DNA from: Pedobacter paludis
GTDB lineage: Bacteria > Bacteroidota > Bacteroidia > Sphingobacteriales > Sphingobacteriaceae
Assembly (NCBI RefSeq): GCF_003173575.1
Contig: NZ_QGNY01000003.1
Coordinates: 496,001 to 560,000 of the forward strand
Reading direction: 5' to 3'
DNA length: 64,000 bases
The notes beneath the pieces are model-generated. The model was not told the origin of the DNA. It searched no databases and saw only the letters and a program-made list of their open reading frames with translations. This document shows positions 25,835-35,113 of the stretch, piece by piece. A program made the position numbers and the translations under genes. Every line of letters begins with the position of its first letter. The stretch's first letter is position 1.

Positions 25835-26677
25835 TTATTTATTATTAACTCTGGGCCTATATTTAATTCTTTGTTCTCTCATTACCGTTTGTCCGTCTTT
25901 ATCCAGGCCTGTCTTTTTCCTATTTAAGCTCATCAGGGTTTGGAGCGAGCAGGGTGGGACTATTAAAATTTTGGCGTTCAATGTATCCGACACCGGAAAT
26001 CGCAGCATAAGACTGTAATCACCATCACGGCTTTTTTTAATGTAGTGATGGATGTCAAGTACATGTGGGGGAGGCAGCTGTACAAGCGCGCATCCTGCAG
26101 GCAGCTGAGTGATTGCTGAACAGGCTATTGGCCGGATTTTTTTGCTTTCTTTATCCATGAGCAGGTAAATTCCATCCTCATCCCTGAAGGTGTTATCAAT
26201 TGTAACTGTCCCGGTATTTTCTAGCATAGGATTTAGGGTATTTCTTTCAAGATCTACCGTGAATGCCTGATCGGCGATTAGCACAATTGGTGGAACCCCA
26301 TGCAGCCGTAAGCGCTCAGGCTTCGTCAACATGTGACAACGGTATCCCTTGGCGGATGAAACCGCATTCACCTCTTCGATGATTACTTCATTATTTGCTT
26401 TCTCAGCGTCAAACAGCCGTTCATCAATTCTCACCCTGCAACTTCTTTCAAGGGTTTCCTGAACATACTCCTTGGGAGAACAAAGTGTGCCATCCCTTCC
26501 GGTAACAACTACCGTCCGATATCCTTCCTGTATTTCAAGATCATCAAAACTAATTCCCCTGTGGCTATCCATCCGGGGCTTGATCATACCGCTGGGGTAA
26601 TCAAAGTCATAGAGTTTGTTCATTAATATTACTGCACGTTTTTCCATCTCACTTTCCTTTTTTTTGTCAAACAGCAC
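25835..26677 (-). CDS. LP-motif family paralog 5 (unknown function)
   Basis: 280 residues. It shares the family phrase VPPIVLIADQAFTVDLERNTLNP, about residue 138, and the C-terminal LPPPHVLDIHHYIKKSRDGDYSLMLRFPV...AKILIVP. Paralogs at 26732, 27544, 28773 and 29653 have the same two-part layout: a beta-hairpin with L(P).v.L.g..f.vD, then P...LDp.g.......r.P. No catalytic motif is visible. It lies directly upstream of traG. Confidence 0.6.
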   Translation of the reverse strand: MLFDKKKESEMEKRAVILMNKLYDFDYPSGMIKPRMDSHRGISFDDLEIQEGYRTVVVTGRDGTLCSPKEYVQETLERSCRVRIDERLFDAEKANNEVIIEEVNAVSSAKGYRCHMLTKPERLRLHGVPPIVLIADQAFTVDLERNTLNPMLENTGTVTIDNTFRDEDGIYLLMDKESKKIRPIACSAITQLPAGCALVQLPPPHVLDIHHYIKKSRDGDYSLMLRFPVSDTLNAKILIVPPCSLQTLMSLNRKKTGLDKDGQTVMREQRIKYRPRVNNK

Positions 26678-26731
26678 GGCATCTGCCCGCTTTGGACCTA
26701 TGTACTTTTATCACCTGCCTGTTTCTCCCGA

Positions 26732-27532
26732 TCAGATTTTTCTCCCTTTATGCTTCAGGCCAAAGGCGTTTTCTCTCAATTCCATTCTTCTGTTACGAAG
26801 CACAACTTCAACTATCTTCTGGGCGGTCCACGGGACTATTTCCGCATTTACCCTTTCTTTATAGGGAAATCTCGTAGTAAATGCCGTAGACAGCTTTCGT
26901 GGATAGAACTGTGTGTCACCTACCGGGTCAAGGACGGTTTGGTTCGGCAGGCGCACCAGTAAATAATGCTTGGGCATTGTCTCCATTTCAGCCGAGATCT
27001 TTGCCTCTCTGCGATTCTGGGAATCATAAACGAATTCACAGTGCCTGTGATCTCCCAGATCGTGGAAATATCTGGTATTGATGATAACAGAAGGTAAATG
27101 TTCGTGTCTCAGTTCCTTTGCCTCTATCCAGAACGTGAATGCGTCATCGCCTATAAGCAACGTTGGACGTTTCCCGTCAATTCGCTCTTTGGTCTGTTTG
27201 TCCAGCAGTTGAAAAAGCTTGTTTTCTTTTATCGCTACCTCGTTAAGGCTGTCCAGGAGTCCTGGGCTTTTATCAAGCCGTGCGTTGAAAACAATTTTGG
27301 GAATCTTCACGATCTTCTCATAACCATCAGGATTACCCTGCTGCCAGGGTATGGATACGTTCCTGGTATCTGGATCATAACCGATCACCATGTGTCCCTT
27401 GATTTCCTGGAATGCATGAAACGAAATGGTATTACGCCTGTTTTCGACTTCTGCAAATTCTTCCCGGTGACGGACGATATCGAAAAGCGTATCGTACAGG
27501 GTTATCTGATCTCTTGGCCCTTCCATAAACAT
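26732..27532 (-). CDS. LP-motif family paralog 4 (unknown function)
   Basis: 266 residues. RPTLLIGDDAFTFWIEAKELRHEHLPSVIINTRYFHDLGDHRHCEFVYDSQNRREAKISAEMETMPKHYLLVRLPNQTVLDPVGDTQFYPRKLSTAFTTRFPYKERVNAEIVPW gives a complete copy of both family motifs. Soluble, with no export signal. Its sequence guides the reading of the frameshifted copy at 28773-29574. Function unknown. Confidence 0.6.
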   Translation of the reverse strand: MFMEGPRDQITLYDTLFDIVRHREEFAEVENRRNTISFHAFQEIKGHMVIGYDPDTRNVSIPWQQGNPDGYEKIVKIPKIVFNARLDKSPGLLDSLNEVAIKENKLFQLLDKQTKERIDGKRPTLLIGDDAFTFWIEAKELRHEHLPSVIINTRYFHDLGDHRHCEFVYDSQNRREAKISAEMETMPKHYLLVRLPNQTVLDPVGDTQFYPRKLSTAFTTRFPYKERVNAEIVPWTAQKIVEVVLRNRRMELRENAFGLKHKGRKI

Positions 27533-27543
27533 TGTCCTATCAC

Positions 27544-28386
27544 CTATCTAACTCCAAGCCCTTTAGACCTGCCGTATATAATCTCTAAACTTTTAAGGCC
27601 CCTCAATTGTCTGTTGACATCAATTCGCCTGAGGATTTCAACTGGCCAACCAACCTTTTCACCTTTGTGTTTTTCATTGAAGGGCAATCTGGTCAGCAGA
27701 TCTGTTGGAGCATTGCGTTCGCGAATGGAATATCCGACCTGATCGAGGGTCAGTTCATCCGGTATGCGCAAGAAAACTACATTCTTGGGGAGTTCCAGCA
27801 TGGAACCCATCGGTAAATTTTCTTTTCTCTTCTCACTGGTATTGTATGGAAACTGAAACCCGTTTGTGCCATGTTCGCTGAAGTCTCCGTTAAGGCGTAT
27901 GATTGTGAACCGTTTCTGTTCGCCTTCATCAACCTCCCCATTTTCCCTGAACAGTCTGCGGTTTGAGATATCTACTTTCCATTGGTCACCCATCAGATCG
28001 ACTTGAGGCAGGTTTCCATTGAGCCTATTGGCGATAGCTTGGGTAACAATTCCTATGTTCCAACGGGAATAAAGCGCCTGAGCGTTCATATCCTTTAAGT
28101 AGTTTTGCGAAATCTCATTGTCCGGGCGCAATAGCTCGTTGGGCAAAACAATTTTTAGCAGGAGAAGGGGGTCAACGTTTTTATCGGTGAACACGTTATG
28201 CGGACGCCGCAAAACACTGTTGAATACCATTTCAGATGACCAGCCGTTGCGGTGGTACAGTGAAGAAAAAGGGATAACGTTTTCAGCTTTTTCGGTGTCC
28301 ACGAACTGTCTGCGGCTGTAATCGGGTTCGAACACAGCTGAGCCGAAAAGTATCTGCCCTGCGCGATATATGATCTTATCTTCCAT
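27544..28386 (-). CDS. LP-motif family paralog 3 (unknown function)
   Basis: About 280 residues from the ATG at 28386 (MEDKIIYRAG), overlapping the end of traF by 11 bp. The N-terminal ILFGSAVFEPDYSRRQFVDTEKAENVIPFSSL matches ILIGLTIFEADYGQKKWVSETDTKNVIPFSAF of the copy at 28773. Then come LPQVDLMGDQWKVDISNRRLF and LRIPDELTLDQVGYSIRERNAPTDLLTRLPFNEKHKGEKVGWPVEILRRI. Cytosolic, no known enzyme motif. Confidence 0.6.
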   Translation of the reverse strand: MEDKIIYRAGQILFGSAVFEPDYSRRQFVDTEKAENVIPFSSLYHRNGWSSEMVFNSVLRRPHNVFTDKNVDPLLLLKIVLPNELLRPDNEISQNYLKDMNAQALYSRWNIGIVTQAIANRLNGNLPQVDLMGDQWKVDISNRRLFRENGEVDEGEQKRFTIIRLNGDFSEHGTNGFQFPYNTSEKRKENLPMGSMLELPKNVVFLRIPDELTLDQVGYSIRERNAPTDLLTRLPFNEKHKGEKVGWPVEILRRIDVNRQLRGLKSLEIIYGRSKGLGVR

Positions 28387-28747
28387 TGTCTTTTCTATAG
28401 GTTTTTTTATCCTTAACACTTGTACTTTTACCGTTCATATTGATGAATACCGATCGGCTCTTGATTTTGATCCGCTTTGGAATGGCCCGTTTGGCGAGTA
28501 CTTTCATCATGCCATGTTCTCCATATTTGTGGCTCAGACCGTAGATGTAATAGATCATTCCGCCACCGCCAGCAAGTACGATACCTAGGGCAAGATATTG
28601 GGGAATTCCGATGTAGTACAGGATGAAGAACACCAATATCAGCCCGATCATGGCACCACCCATGTAAAAGATGTACTGTGCTTTGAGTCCCTTGAATTCT
28701 ATACTCTTATTTATGCCCTTATTGATCTGATATACACTGTTTGCCAT
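28376..28747 (-). CDS. traF: Conjugative transfer protein TraF (DUF4133, VirB3-like)
   Basis: 123 residues. The N-terminal YQINKGINKSIEFKGLKAQYIFYMGGAMIGLILVFFILYYIGIPQYLALGIVLAGGGGMIYYIYGLSHKYGEHG is the DUF4133 pattern: two membrane spans and the KYGEHG turn. It is an inner-membrane part of the transfer channel. In simple Bacteroidota elements traF follows traE directly and precedes traG; here unrelated paralogous genes are interposed. Confidence 0.9.
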   Translation of the reverse strand: MANSVYQINKGINKSIEFKGLKAQYIFYMGGAMIGLILVFFILYYIGIPQYLALGIVLAGGGGMIYYIYGLSHKYGEHGMMKVLAKRAIPKRIKIKSRSVFINMNGKSTSVKDKKTYRKDNGR

Positions 28748-28772
28748 CTTATTTTATAGCTTATGTTTTACC

Positions 28773-29574
28773 TCACATTTTATTGCCTCTTTTTTTCCTG
28801 GTTTGTGATTGAGTGCTCTGCTCTACAGGCAGTCCCTTGGCGGCCCTGTTTTCCCTGATTTTAGCCGCTGCCAACTTGTCCCCATCCAAACTATAGACAG
28901 CATGATGAAGCTGTTTCACCCCGAACACGGTTGCATAGGAAAGACGGTGTACGCCTGCACGCACCAAGTGGATCCATTTCATAAATATTGGGAATACTGA
29001 TATGTCGCCATGTGCAGGGCATCGCCAGGGCGGTCTCCATTTCCCGGGTGACATCGCGGTGCCTTTTACTATCGTAGATAAGCTGATAATTATCGGATTC
29101 CCCGCGAAAAAGTTCCTCTACATCTAAGGTCTTCCAAGGTTCCTTGACAAGTCTAAGTTGTCCCATATAACCATCAACGGTCCACCGATCATTCCCAAGT
29201 AGCACCTCTGGAAGTAATCCCATGTAATATCTGTTTCTGAAATCTTTGTCTATAACCAAAAAGTCGTTCTGCGCTCCTTGGGCATTTAGTTTTGCAATCA
29301 GCTTCTCGTCATTGGCAAAAGGTCTTTCCATCAATATTTCAGGAATGTTATACCTGTTAAAATCAGGTTTGTGATTATCAGAAGTTATCAGCTGCTCTCG
29401 ATGCTTGTCATAATTGATGGCTGCGTTTCCGGCACCCTCTGATTGAAATGCGGAAAATGGAATTACGTTTTTCGTATCTGTTTCCGATACCCATTTCTTT
29501 TGCCCATAATCTGCCTCGAAAATCGTAAGGCCAATGAGTATCTGATCTTTCATTTGCATCTCTTCCATGGTCAA
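28773..29574 (-). pseudogene. LP-motif family paralog 2, frameshifted
   Basis: Frame one (29574 to 28891) reads through KNVIPFSAF, LPEVLLGNDRWTVDGYMGQLRL and ISIPNIYEMDPLGA, then loses similarity. A +1 frame continues as VRAGVHRLSYATVFGVKQLHHAVYSLDGDKLAAAKIRENRAAKGLP, down to 28773. In the intact paralog at 26732, LDPVG is followed by the equivalent of RKLSTAF...RFP. One extra base (or two missing) near 28960 therefore splits it. It may be a real mutation or a sequencing error. Confidence 0.7.
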
Positions 29575-29652
29575 TATCCTCTATGTTATCTTCGTCTGCT
29601 GCCCTGTTTATAAATGCTTCGCTTCGGTCTAAGCGTCCAATCATCCCGGATG

Positions 29653-30300
29653 TTATAGCTTACGCCCGCTGCGAATCCTTTTGTTGAGCTCTATGGTCTT
29701 CAGGTTACTGCTCACAAACAACGTTTTCTTCTTCACCATCCGAGCAAGGCTTTCATTGCTGGGAACCGCTGTAAAAGATATATGCGGCATTTTGTCCGCT
29801 TTGTAATTTCTCATCTCCTCCTCAAAGGGCACATTTTTCGCGTTTCTGTCGTAATAGAAACCTCCAAGTGCTTTATCGATCTTATCAAAGCCGATCGTGT
29901 TCCAGACGTTCGTACATTCCCTGAACCCATTTTTTATCGGATCAACATAAAACTCGGTGCCGTGGAGTTCAATTACCGGCAATTGCCCAAAATATGTCTG
30001 TGAATACTGATTGGGGTAACCCACCAATTGATCCATCCCCTTGGGATCCAGTGCGGGAAGAGGCCTGATCACCACATGCGTTACATCTGCATCCATAGGA
30101 TAGGGTAACGAAGCTGCAGTTCCTTTTTTGCGGTCAAAATAAAATTCACTTCTGTCGGCAAAATTCTGCATGTCCGCGAGTCTGATACGGTTCCTTGGAT
30201 CGCCTGCATCCCTGAGTTCACCCAGATAGGCATCTACCAAAAAACTAATCCCTTCTATCAAAATTTCCGGGAGTACCCTTGCTTCTGATTCTTTCATCAC
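29653..30300 (-). CDS. LP-motif family paralog 1 (double motif)
   Basis: 215 residues. It has two family motifs: LPEILIEGISFLVDAYLGELRDAGDPRNRIRL near the start and LPVIELHGTEFYVDPIKNGFRE in the middle. The tail reads MPHISFTAVPSNESLARMVKKKTLFVSSNLKTIELNKRIRSGRKL. The duplicated motif suggests a built-in repeat. Similar motifs occur in large polyvalent and accessory proteins of conjugative elements. Function unknown. Confidence 0.6.
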   Translation of the reverse strand: MMKESEARVLPEILIEGISFLVDAYLGELRDAGDPRNRIRLADMQNFADRSEFYFDRKKGTAASLPYPMDADVTHVVIRPLPALDPKGMDQLVGYPNQYSQTYFGQLPVIELHGTEFYVDPIKNGFRECTNVWNTIGFDKIDKALGGFYYDRNAKNVPFEEEMRNYKADKMPHISFTAVPSNESLARMVKKKTLFVSSNLKTIELNKRIRSGRKL

Positions 30301-30310
30301 TTTTAATTAT

Positions 30311-30341
30311 GGCCCGTGGGAGAAAATCCCACAGGCGTTCT
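30311..30341 (-). terminator. Possible internal hairpin
   Basis: An imperfect stem cccgtggga / tcccacagg with a short A/T loop lies between the gene at 30415 and the gene at 29653. It could lower downstream expression. The tail is weak. Confidence 0.35.
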
Positions 30342-30414
30342 CATTCAACCTAATCCTATCTTTATGATAGCCTCTGTATCGTCAGACCATTGCTGACAAA
30401 ATTCTATGACTGCT

Positions 30415-30858
30415 TCAGCTCTCATGCGTGTTTAGTATCGAGCTCACTTTCTGCGTGACTGCATAGCGCAGAAACCTATCAGATTCTGTTGCCATTGAAA
30501 AATCATAGGCTTCAAAGATCTCTTTGCAGGCATCGATCATCAAGATTACCCTTTGGGTTAGCACTCCAGCTTCGCGAAGGGCCGTATATTCACGAGGGAA
30601 TTCCGATTTCATCAGATCCCTCATGTACAGATATTTCGATGGACGGAGTTGTCGTGTAAGCGTTTCCAGGCAATTTTTGACTATCGCTTCTAGCGCAGCC
30701 CCTTCCTGTTCCATCGAGACAGCAAGTGGCATAATTCCATCGGTCTTCTCCCTCAGGTAGCATTCGACCTGGCCATTGCACTGTAATGAAAACATCAGGT
30801 CCGGGTTGTTTTCGAGAATGTAATTCCAAAGCCCGTCAAGTATGGATTTTCTTACCAT
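30415..30858 (-). CDS. DUF1896-like small ICE protein
   Basis: 147 residues, helical and soluble. SILDGLWNYILENNPDLMFSLQCNGQVECYLREKTDGIMPLAVSMEQEGAALEAIVKNCLETLTRQLRPSKYLYMRDLMKSEFPREYTALREAG shares the layout of DUF1896 proteins common in Bacteroidota conjugative elements: a helical repeat, then an L...L.PSKY...L..E segment. The name is tentative. It starts 10 bp after the traE stop. Confidence 0.5.
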   Translation of the reverse strand: MVRKSILDGLWNYILENNPDLMFSLQCNGQVECYLREKTDGIMPLAVSMEQEGAALEAIVKNCLETLTRQLRPSKYLYMRDLMKSEFPREYTALREAGVLTQRVILMIDACKEIFEAYDFSMATESDRFLRYAVTQKVSSILNTHES

Positions 30859-30868
30859 TTCATCCCTT

Positions 30869-31195
30869 TTAGACCCCGAAGAACGATTTGATGATCGTGG
30901 TCACCACGACAAGAAAGATGCAGCTTCCAAACCAACTGGCCGCTACCTTGCTCGTATCCGGTTCCCCACTGTTCCATTTTGTATAGACCTTTACTGCCCC
31001 GATCAGTCCGAGAACTGCTCCCAGTGCATACATCAGTTTTGTACCCACACCGAAGTATCCGTTGACCTGGGTGGCTGCCGATTCTATTCCAGCCACGCCA
31101 TCCTGGGCATACAGGGCGGCTCTAGCCACCAACATTAGCACTGTTAAAGCGAGTGCACGCTTGCTGCTGTTTTTTTTCCAAACACACCTTTTCAT
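30869..31195 (-). CDS. traE: Conjugative transfer protein TraE (DUF4134, VirB2-like)
   Basis: 108 residues. A signal peptide (to about ALYAQ) is followed by DGVAGIESAATQVNGYFGVGTKLMYALGAVLGLIGAVKVYTKWNSGEPDTSKVAASWFGSCIFLVVVTTIIKSFFGV, the DUF4134 pattern with two membrane spans. It is a small inner-membrane, pilin-like component and the first structural gene of the operon here. Identification is firm. Confidence 0.92.
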   Translation of the reverse strand: MKRCVWKKNSSKRALALTVLMLVARAALYAQDGVAGIESAATQVNGYFGVGTKLMYALGAVLGLIGAVKVYTKWNSGEPDTSKVAASWFGSCIFLVVVTTIIKSFFGV

Positions 31196-31634
31196 ATTTC
31201 ACACTTTTTAAGTTCACTCTAAAAACCTCCCGGATATCCGCCACCTTTTGTGGCGGAAACCGGGGGCCACTGGCCATATCGATCAACCTACACCTTAATC
31301 TACCTTTCACCCCACGATATGGGCCAGTGTATCCTCTCTGACTTCTTTTACATCTGCGTCCTACCTGCCATCTGAGACAGGTAGGGATGCAGCGCCATTA
31401 CCCTCCGGCACAATTCTTTTTCTGTGGGCATTCGGCCCGTCCGGGGAATGGATATTAACTTTGTCTCAATTACCCGTTCCCTGTCCCTCCGCACACGCAC
31501 CATGCGGAGGCGGGAAACAGATCGCCGTCCTGGCCTCCCAACCCATCCAATCTTTCCGTTCTCGCTGAGGTGGACGACGATAGCTCTTGTTGGCCATTAT
31601 TTTTATTGCTTTCTCTATTCAACCTGTTCGGCAG
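31196..31634. other. Upstream region of the tra operon, no gene
   Basis: About 440 bp without a supported gene. It holds a perfect 8-bp stem, tccgccac/gtggcgga (31237-31257), just before traE, and is otherwise C-rich on the plus strand. It is the likely place for the operon promoter, but no TAnnTTTG box stands out. Confidence 0.5.
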
Positions 31635-32084
31635 TTAGCTGGCCCATAGTCCATCAACCTCTGTGGGATCGATCCCTGCTTCATGTTTATCGCTCTCTGA
31701 AATGATAAGGTCGTTGATGGCATCACGGTAGCTTGAATCTTTGAGTTGGGGGTGACCGTTGAGTAATGCTTTCAGGGTATTGCGGAGGGAACTACCATCC
31801 ATTCCCGGATTCTGTGCAATCAAGCTTCTGATTTCAGATACCAGTAGCTCAACCTGGTCTATCGTGTCCTCGCTGGCTTCATAGAGTGATCCACTTGTTT
31901 CAGTTTTCTCTTCCGCCTCATCCTTCTCATTAAAGGTTTTCAGGCCCGCTTTTCTGCGTCTGTTCATCAGGGTCTTAACGTCAAATACATAGTACCTCAG
32001 GCCGATGTATATGTAGTAGAAAACTGCGATACCCGCTACTGCCAAAAGGTATTGGGCCCAACTAATTGTTTTAAACATGTCCAT
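31635..32084 (-). CDS. Membrane-anchored ICE protein of unknown function
   Basis: 149 residues. One N-terminal membrane span (AQYLLAVAGIAVFYYIYIGLRYYVF) is followed by a charged soluble tail with RRRKAGLKTF, a Glu/Lys stretch and a helical end (EVDGLWAS). Small proteins of this shape sit upstream of traE in Bacteroidota elements. No family is recognised. Confidence 0.55.
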   Translation of the reverse strand: MDMFKTISWAQYLLAVAGIAVFYYIYIGLRYYVFDVKTLMNRRRKAGLKTFNEKDEAEEKTETSGSLYEASEDTIDQVELLVSEIRSLIAQNPGMDGSSLRNTLKALLNGHPQLKDSSYRDAINDLIISESDKHEAGIDPTEVDGLWAS

Positions 32085-32406
32085 ACTTTTTTTCTTTTTT
32101 TGGGGCCACGGCTATGGTGATGCCCGGTTAACAATTTCTGGATCAAAGTAAGCGCGTTTGAACACGCCCGTAAAGGGCAACCAGGAGTTGCCTCCCTATT
32201 GCCCCTATTGTAAGTGTCTGATAGTCAGAAGGAAAATATTTTATTTTTTTTAAAAAAAACAAGCGACAGGCGGGGAGCCTGTTCGAGCAGAGCCATGTAG
32301 GAAAGGGATATCATTAAATGCACAGTAATCTCGCTACAGGCTGTCGTAAAAAACCAAAAGCAGGACGAATGGCCCTGCTTTGAAATAATGATAAGGATCT
32401 GGAAGC
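32085..32406. other. Intergenic region with a terminator
   Basis: About 320 bp. A clear stem-loop (arms aaagcagg at 32357-32364 and cctgcttt at 32374-32381), with a T-rich run on the minus strand, ends the gene at 32407. A polypurine run lies near 32230-32260. Nothing else is recognised. Confidence 0.6.
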
Positions 32407-33744
32407 TTAAAAGGATTTAACCTTCTCTATGACCTGTCTAATGCGTGATATTGCAAGCTCTGAATTCTGCTCACTGGCATATTGGGACCGTACTGCATCC
32501 AGAATGCCCTGCAGAGAGTTCACCATATCTTCTTTTCCAGAACCCAGGGCATCAAAACTGCCAACGTTGGAAATAAGATCTTCCAAAGTCTGGACAACGA
32601 TCTCTTTATCGCGCTCCTCGGCATTGTAGGAATTTCCGCGCATGCTCTTCCAACTCAATTCCTCCCTTTCGGCACTGGACAGCAGGGGAACGATCTCTTT
32701 GAACACTGCATTCAATGAGCCTTCGAGTATCCCCGCCTCTTTGGCCCCGCGTAAGATCATACCCAGCTGGTCGCCGGATAATGTGGACTTGATCTTAAAG
32801 GCAACCTTTTTCTCTTCCTGTTTCGCTTCATATTCTTTTTTACTCACAAATCCAATCGTCTTGTTCTCCAGGTAGGAGATTTCATTTGCGAGATAATCTT
32901 TAAAGTATTCTTTGAGACCTGGATATAAGGGATTATAAATGACATCTGGAAGCTGGGGCAACTGGGTAATATTTTTCATCTGGAAGCGCATGAATTCCAG
33001 TTTACCCTCTACTGTCTCGTTGCTCTTTATGATATTATCCAATCCGATCGTGAAATATCTGATGCATGCTTTGCTGTTTAAGTTCCAGTAGACCAGGAGC
33101 TCGTGCAAAGATGGACAGTTCGTTATGGCACTTTGTTGACCGCCATGGTCCTCAGTATCCCGGACGATCAAAAGGTGGTAATCGGATTCTCTAACTTTTA
33201 TAGGCTCATGCCGTTCGATCCTTGCGCAGAATTCATCCATAACGTCCATTACTATTGCTGTTACATGCTCTCCGTTCCCTCCCTTAGAAAGACTTTCCGA
33301 CATACTTTGTTTTTTGGAAAGTATCAGTTCCCTGATTTCCATAAGCTGGGTAATTGGCAGGTGCCTTTCTCCGGTCAGATATTTTGCAAAGTTGATGTCA
33401 AAATATCTCACGAAATCTTCGAGTGCTTTGATGGTTTCGCTGATAATTGGCCTGAGCCCTGCAGCCTCGGTCCGGGGATGGTGCTGGTATTCGAACGCTT
33501 TGCCGATGAGAACGATAATGGCCTCATGGTGTTTTTCTATCAGCAATGCACTCTGGGGCTGTTCGGTTAGGGTAAAGTACTGGGCTTGTAACTCGCTTTT
33601 GAGCCGTTGCATCTCTTCCTTTAATTTCCATGAAAGCTGCTTGGACGCCTCCTCCAGCATAGGGAACGGGTGTAGAAATGATGGGTTAAGCTCATGGATG
33701 ACAAAATTGTCAAGCCACTCGTACAAGTAGGATGATGTTTTCAT
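32407..33744 (-). CDS. ICE regulatory-type protein (RteC-associated C-terminal domain)
   Basis: 445 residues. The C-terminal 130 residues (KIKSTLSGDQLGMILRGAKEAGILEGSLNAVFKEIVPLLSSAEREELSWKSMRGNSYNAEERDKEIVVQTLEDLI) resemble a domain common at the C-terminus of regulators in Bacteroidota conjugative elements: lS..qL...l..l...gIi......l.....f......e.S..s.r...y. The N-terminal part is helical and not recognised. A regulatory role is inferred. It reads divergently from the AraC-type gene, 280 bp away. Confidence 0.5.
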   Translation of the reverse strand: MKTSSYLYEWLDNFVIHELNPSFLHPFPMLEEASKQLSWKLKEEMQRLKSELQAQYFTLTEQPQSALLIEKHHEAIIVLIGKAFEYQHHPRTEAAGLRPIISETIKALEDFVRYFDINFAKYLTGERHLPITQLMEIRELILSKKQSMSESLSKGGNGEHVTAIVMDVMDEFCARIERHEPIKVRESDYHLLIVRDTEDHGGQQSAITNCPSLHELLVYWNLNSKACIRYFTIGLDNIIKSNETVEGKLEFMRFQMKNITQLPQLPDVIYNPLYPGLKEYFKDYLANEISYLENKTIGFVSKKEYEAKQEEKKVAFKIKSTLSGDQLGMILRGAKEAGILEGSLNAVFKEIVPLLSSAEREELSWKSMRGNSYNAEERDKEIVVQTLEDLISNVGSFDALGSGKEDMVNSLQGILDAVRSQYASEQNSELAISRIRQVIEKVKSF

Positions 33745-34024
33745 ACGTAGATTCGTTAATAGTAGCTGTTCTTAGTAAAGCTGATAAATCGATAATGATC
33801 GCATTTGTTTTAAAAAAAGGCTAAAACCATTTAGTCATCCGAAAAATGACTTTTCGATGACCTATCAACTCCATTACATGACACAGCAGTCGCGGTATAA
33901 TTGCATCCGGCCGTAAATTTTTTTTTTTCAGCGGAAATAATTTTTTTTGTCCCTGAGAACCCTAAAAAAATTGTTAGCCAGTTCGCACTGTTGTGAAAAC
34001 ATTCCTGATCCATAACATTTCCAT

Positions 34025-34408
34025 ATGCGATTAACCTTCAAGGAAGCTGAAACCCTAACGCTCATAAAAAAGTATATCGAGGATCACCCAGTGGAAAGAC
34101 TCTCCCTAGTTCATCTAGAGGATAGCTTTCAGCTAAACCGATCGAAGATGATAAAGGGATTCAAACTCATGTATGGAGAATCCATCATGGCTTACCACCT
34201 CACCATCCGGATGAACCATGCCCTGGAAATATTGAAATCAGGCGTGCAGGTGAAGGAGTTGGCCATCGCGATGGAGTATTCCTCCTCTAGTAGCTTTGCA
34301 AGGGCGTTCAGGCGCATACATGGTCACCCCCCAGAACATTTCCGATACTTCATGTCTTTGTTGGGAATTGGGATTATTACGGCAGAAATGTTGCTTGGTT
34401 GCATTTGA
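34025..34408 (+). CDS. AraC-family DNA-binding protein (HTH domain only)
   Basis: 127 residues, essentially only the two-helix-turn-helix AraC domain. ERLSLVHLEDSFQLNRSKMIKGFKLMYGESIMAYHLTIRMNHALEILKSG is the first HTH and VKELAIAMEYSSSSSFARAFRRIHGHPPEHFR is the second, with the hallmark FxRAFRRxxGxxP. There is no sensor domain. A short hydrophobic tail (SLLGIGIITAEMLLGCI) is odd for an AraC protein and could associate with the membrane. Probably a regulator of the neighbouring ICE genes. Confidence 0.88.
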   Translation: MRLTFKEAETLTLIKKYIEDHPVERLSLVHLEDSFQLNRSKMIKGFKLMYGESIMAYHLTIRMNHALEILKSGVQVKELAIAMEYSSSSSFARAFRRIHGHPPEHFRYFMSLLGIGIITAEMLLGCI

Positions 34409-35113
34409 GGTGACTTTTTTGGTTAAATAATAAATTGAGACAAATACGGTATGAAGATTACCCTTTTGGTATCAATTGGAGAATTTAGGTATTGAGATTA
34501 CCTAAAATGGGCGTTAGTTTATTGAATTATTGTCCCCGAAAGCATTAACTTTATTTCAGAATAAGGATAAGCGAATATAACGTTTGTTCTCTTCGAAAAA
34601 TCAACACTTTTGTGTTATAACATCTACTTTTAGTTTCTCCTCAGTTAACCCATACAAATTGCTAATATAACACCAGCTAAAGCGAGCATTAATCTTAGCT
34701 TTTTTCATTAATTAAGGGAAGTCGTATACGTAGCACCCGATGTGCGGCTTTCCCTTGTTAAAATATTCTATTCGCATTTTTTTGATTTAAGCTTGCGCTA
34801 ACCGTTCAGCCTGTAGTTAGATAAGGGTGGGCCCACCCCTGTCATGCTCTCAGTTCTCGACAATATAGGTAACAAACTATGAGCCTGTGGTTGTGTTTAC
34901 ATACACTATTAATATCAGCGAAAGAAAGCTTGCTTGCCCAACATGAAGCATTGCTCACAAGGCTTTGTTAAAGTGTACGGCGGGATTATAAACGAATGAG
35001 ATGAAATGGCCCAACCATACTAAAATCTGTGACTTAGATCTATGTCAAAGGGGGTAACCCGAAAACCCTTGAAAAGAGTAGGGAAAATCCAAAAACAATA
35101 AAAAACATTTTTT
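34409..35113. other. Long leader or non-coding region with structured segments
   Basis: About 700 bp without a supported gene. It has a strong hairpin at 34714-34756 with 7-bp perfect outer arms (aagggaa/ttccctt) and an inner part resembling the base of a group II intron domain V helix. A palindromic ggtgggcccacc follows near 34826, then gcgaaagaaagc and gggggtaacccg elements before the ATG at 35114. I cannot tell whether this is a group II intron remnant, a structured 5' leader of the small secreted protein gene, or chance. Confidence 0.35.
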
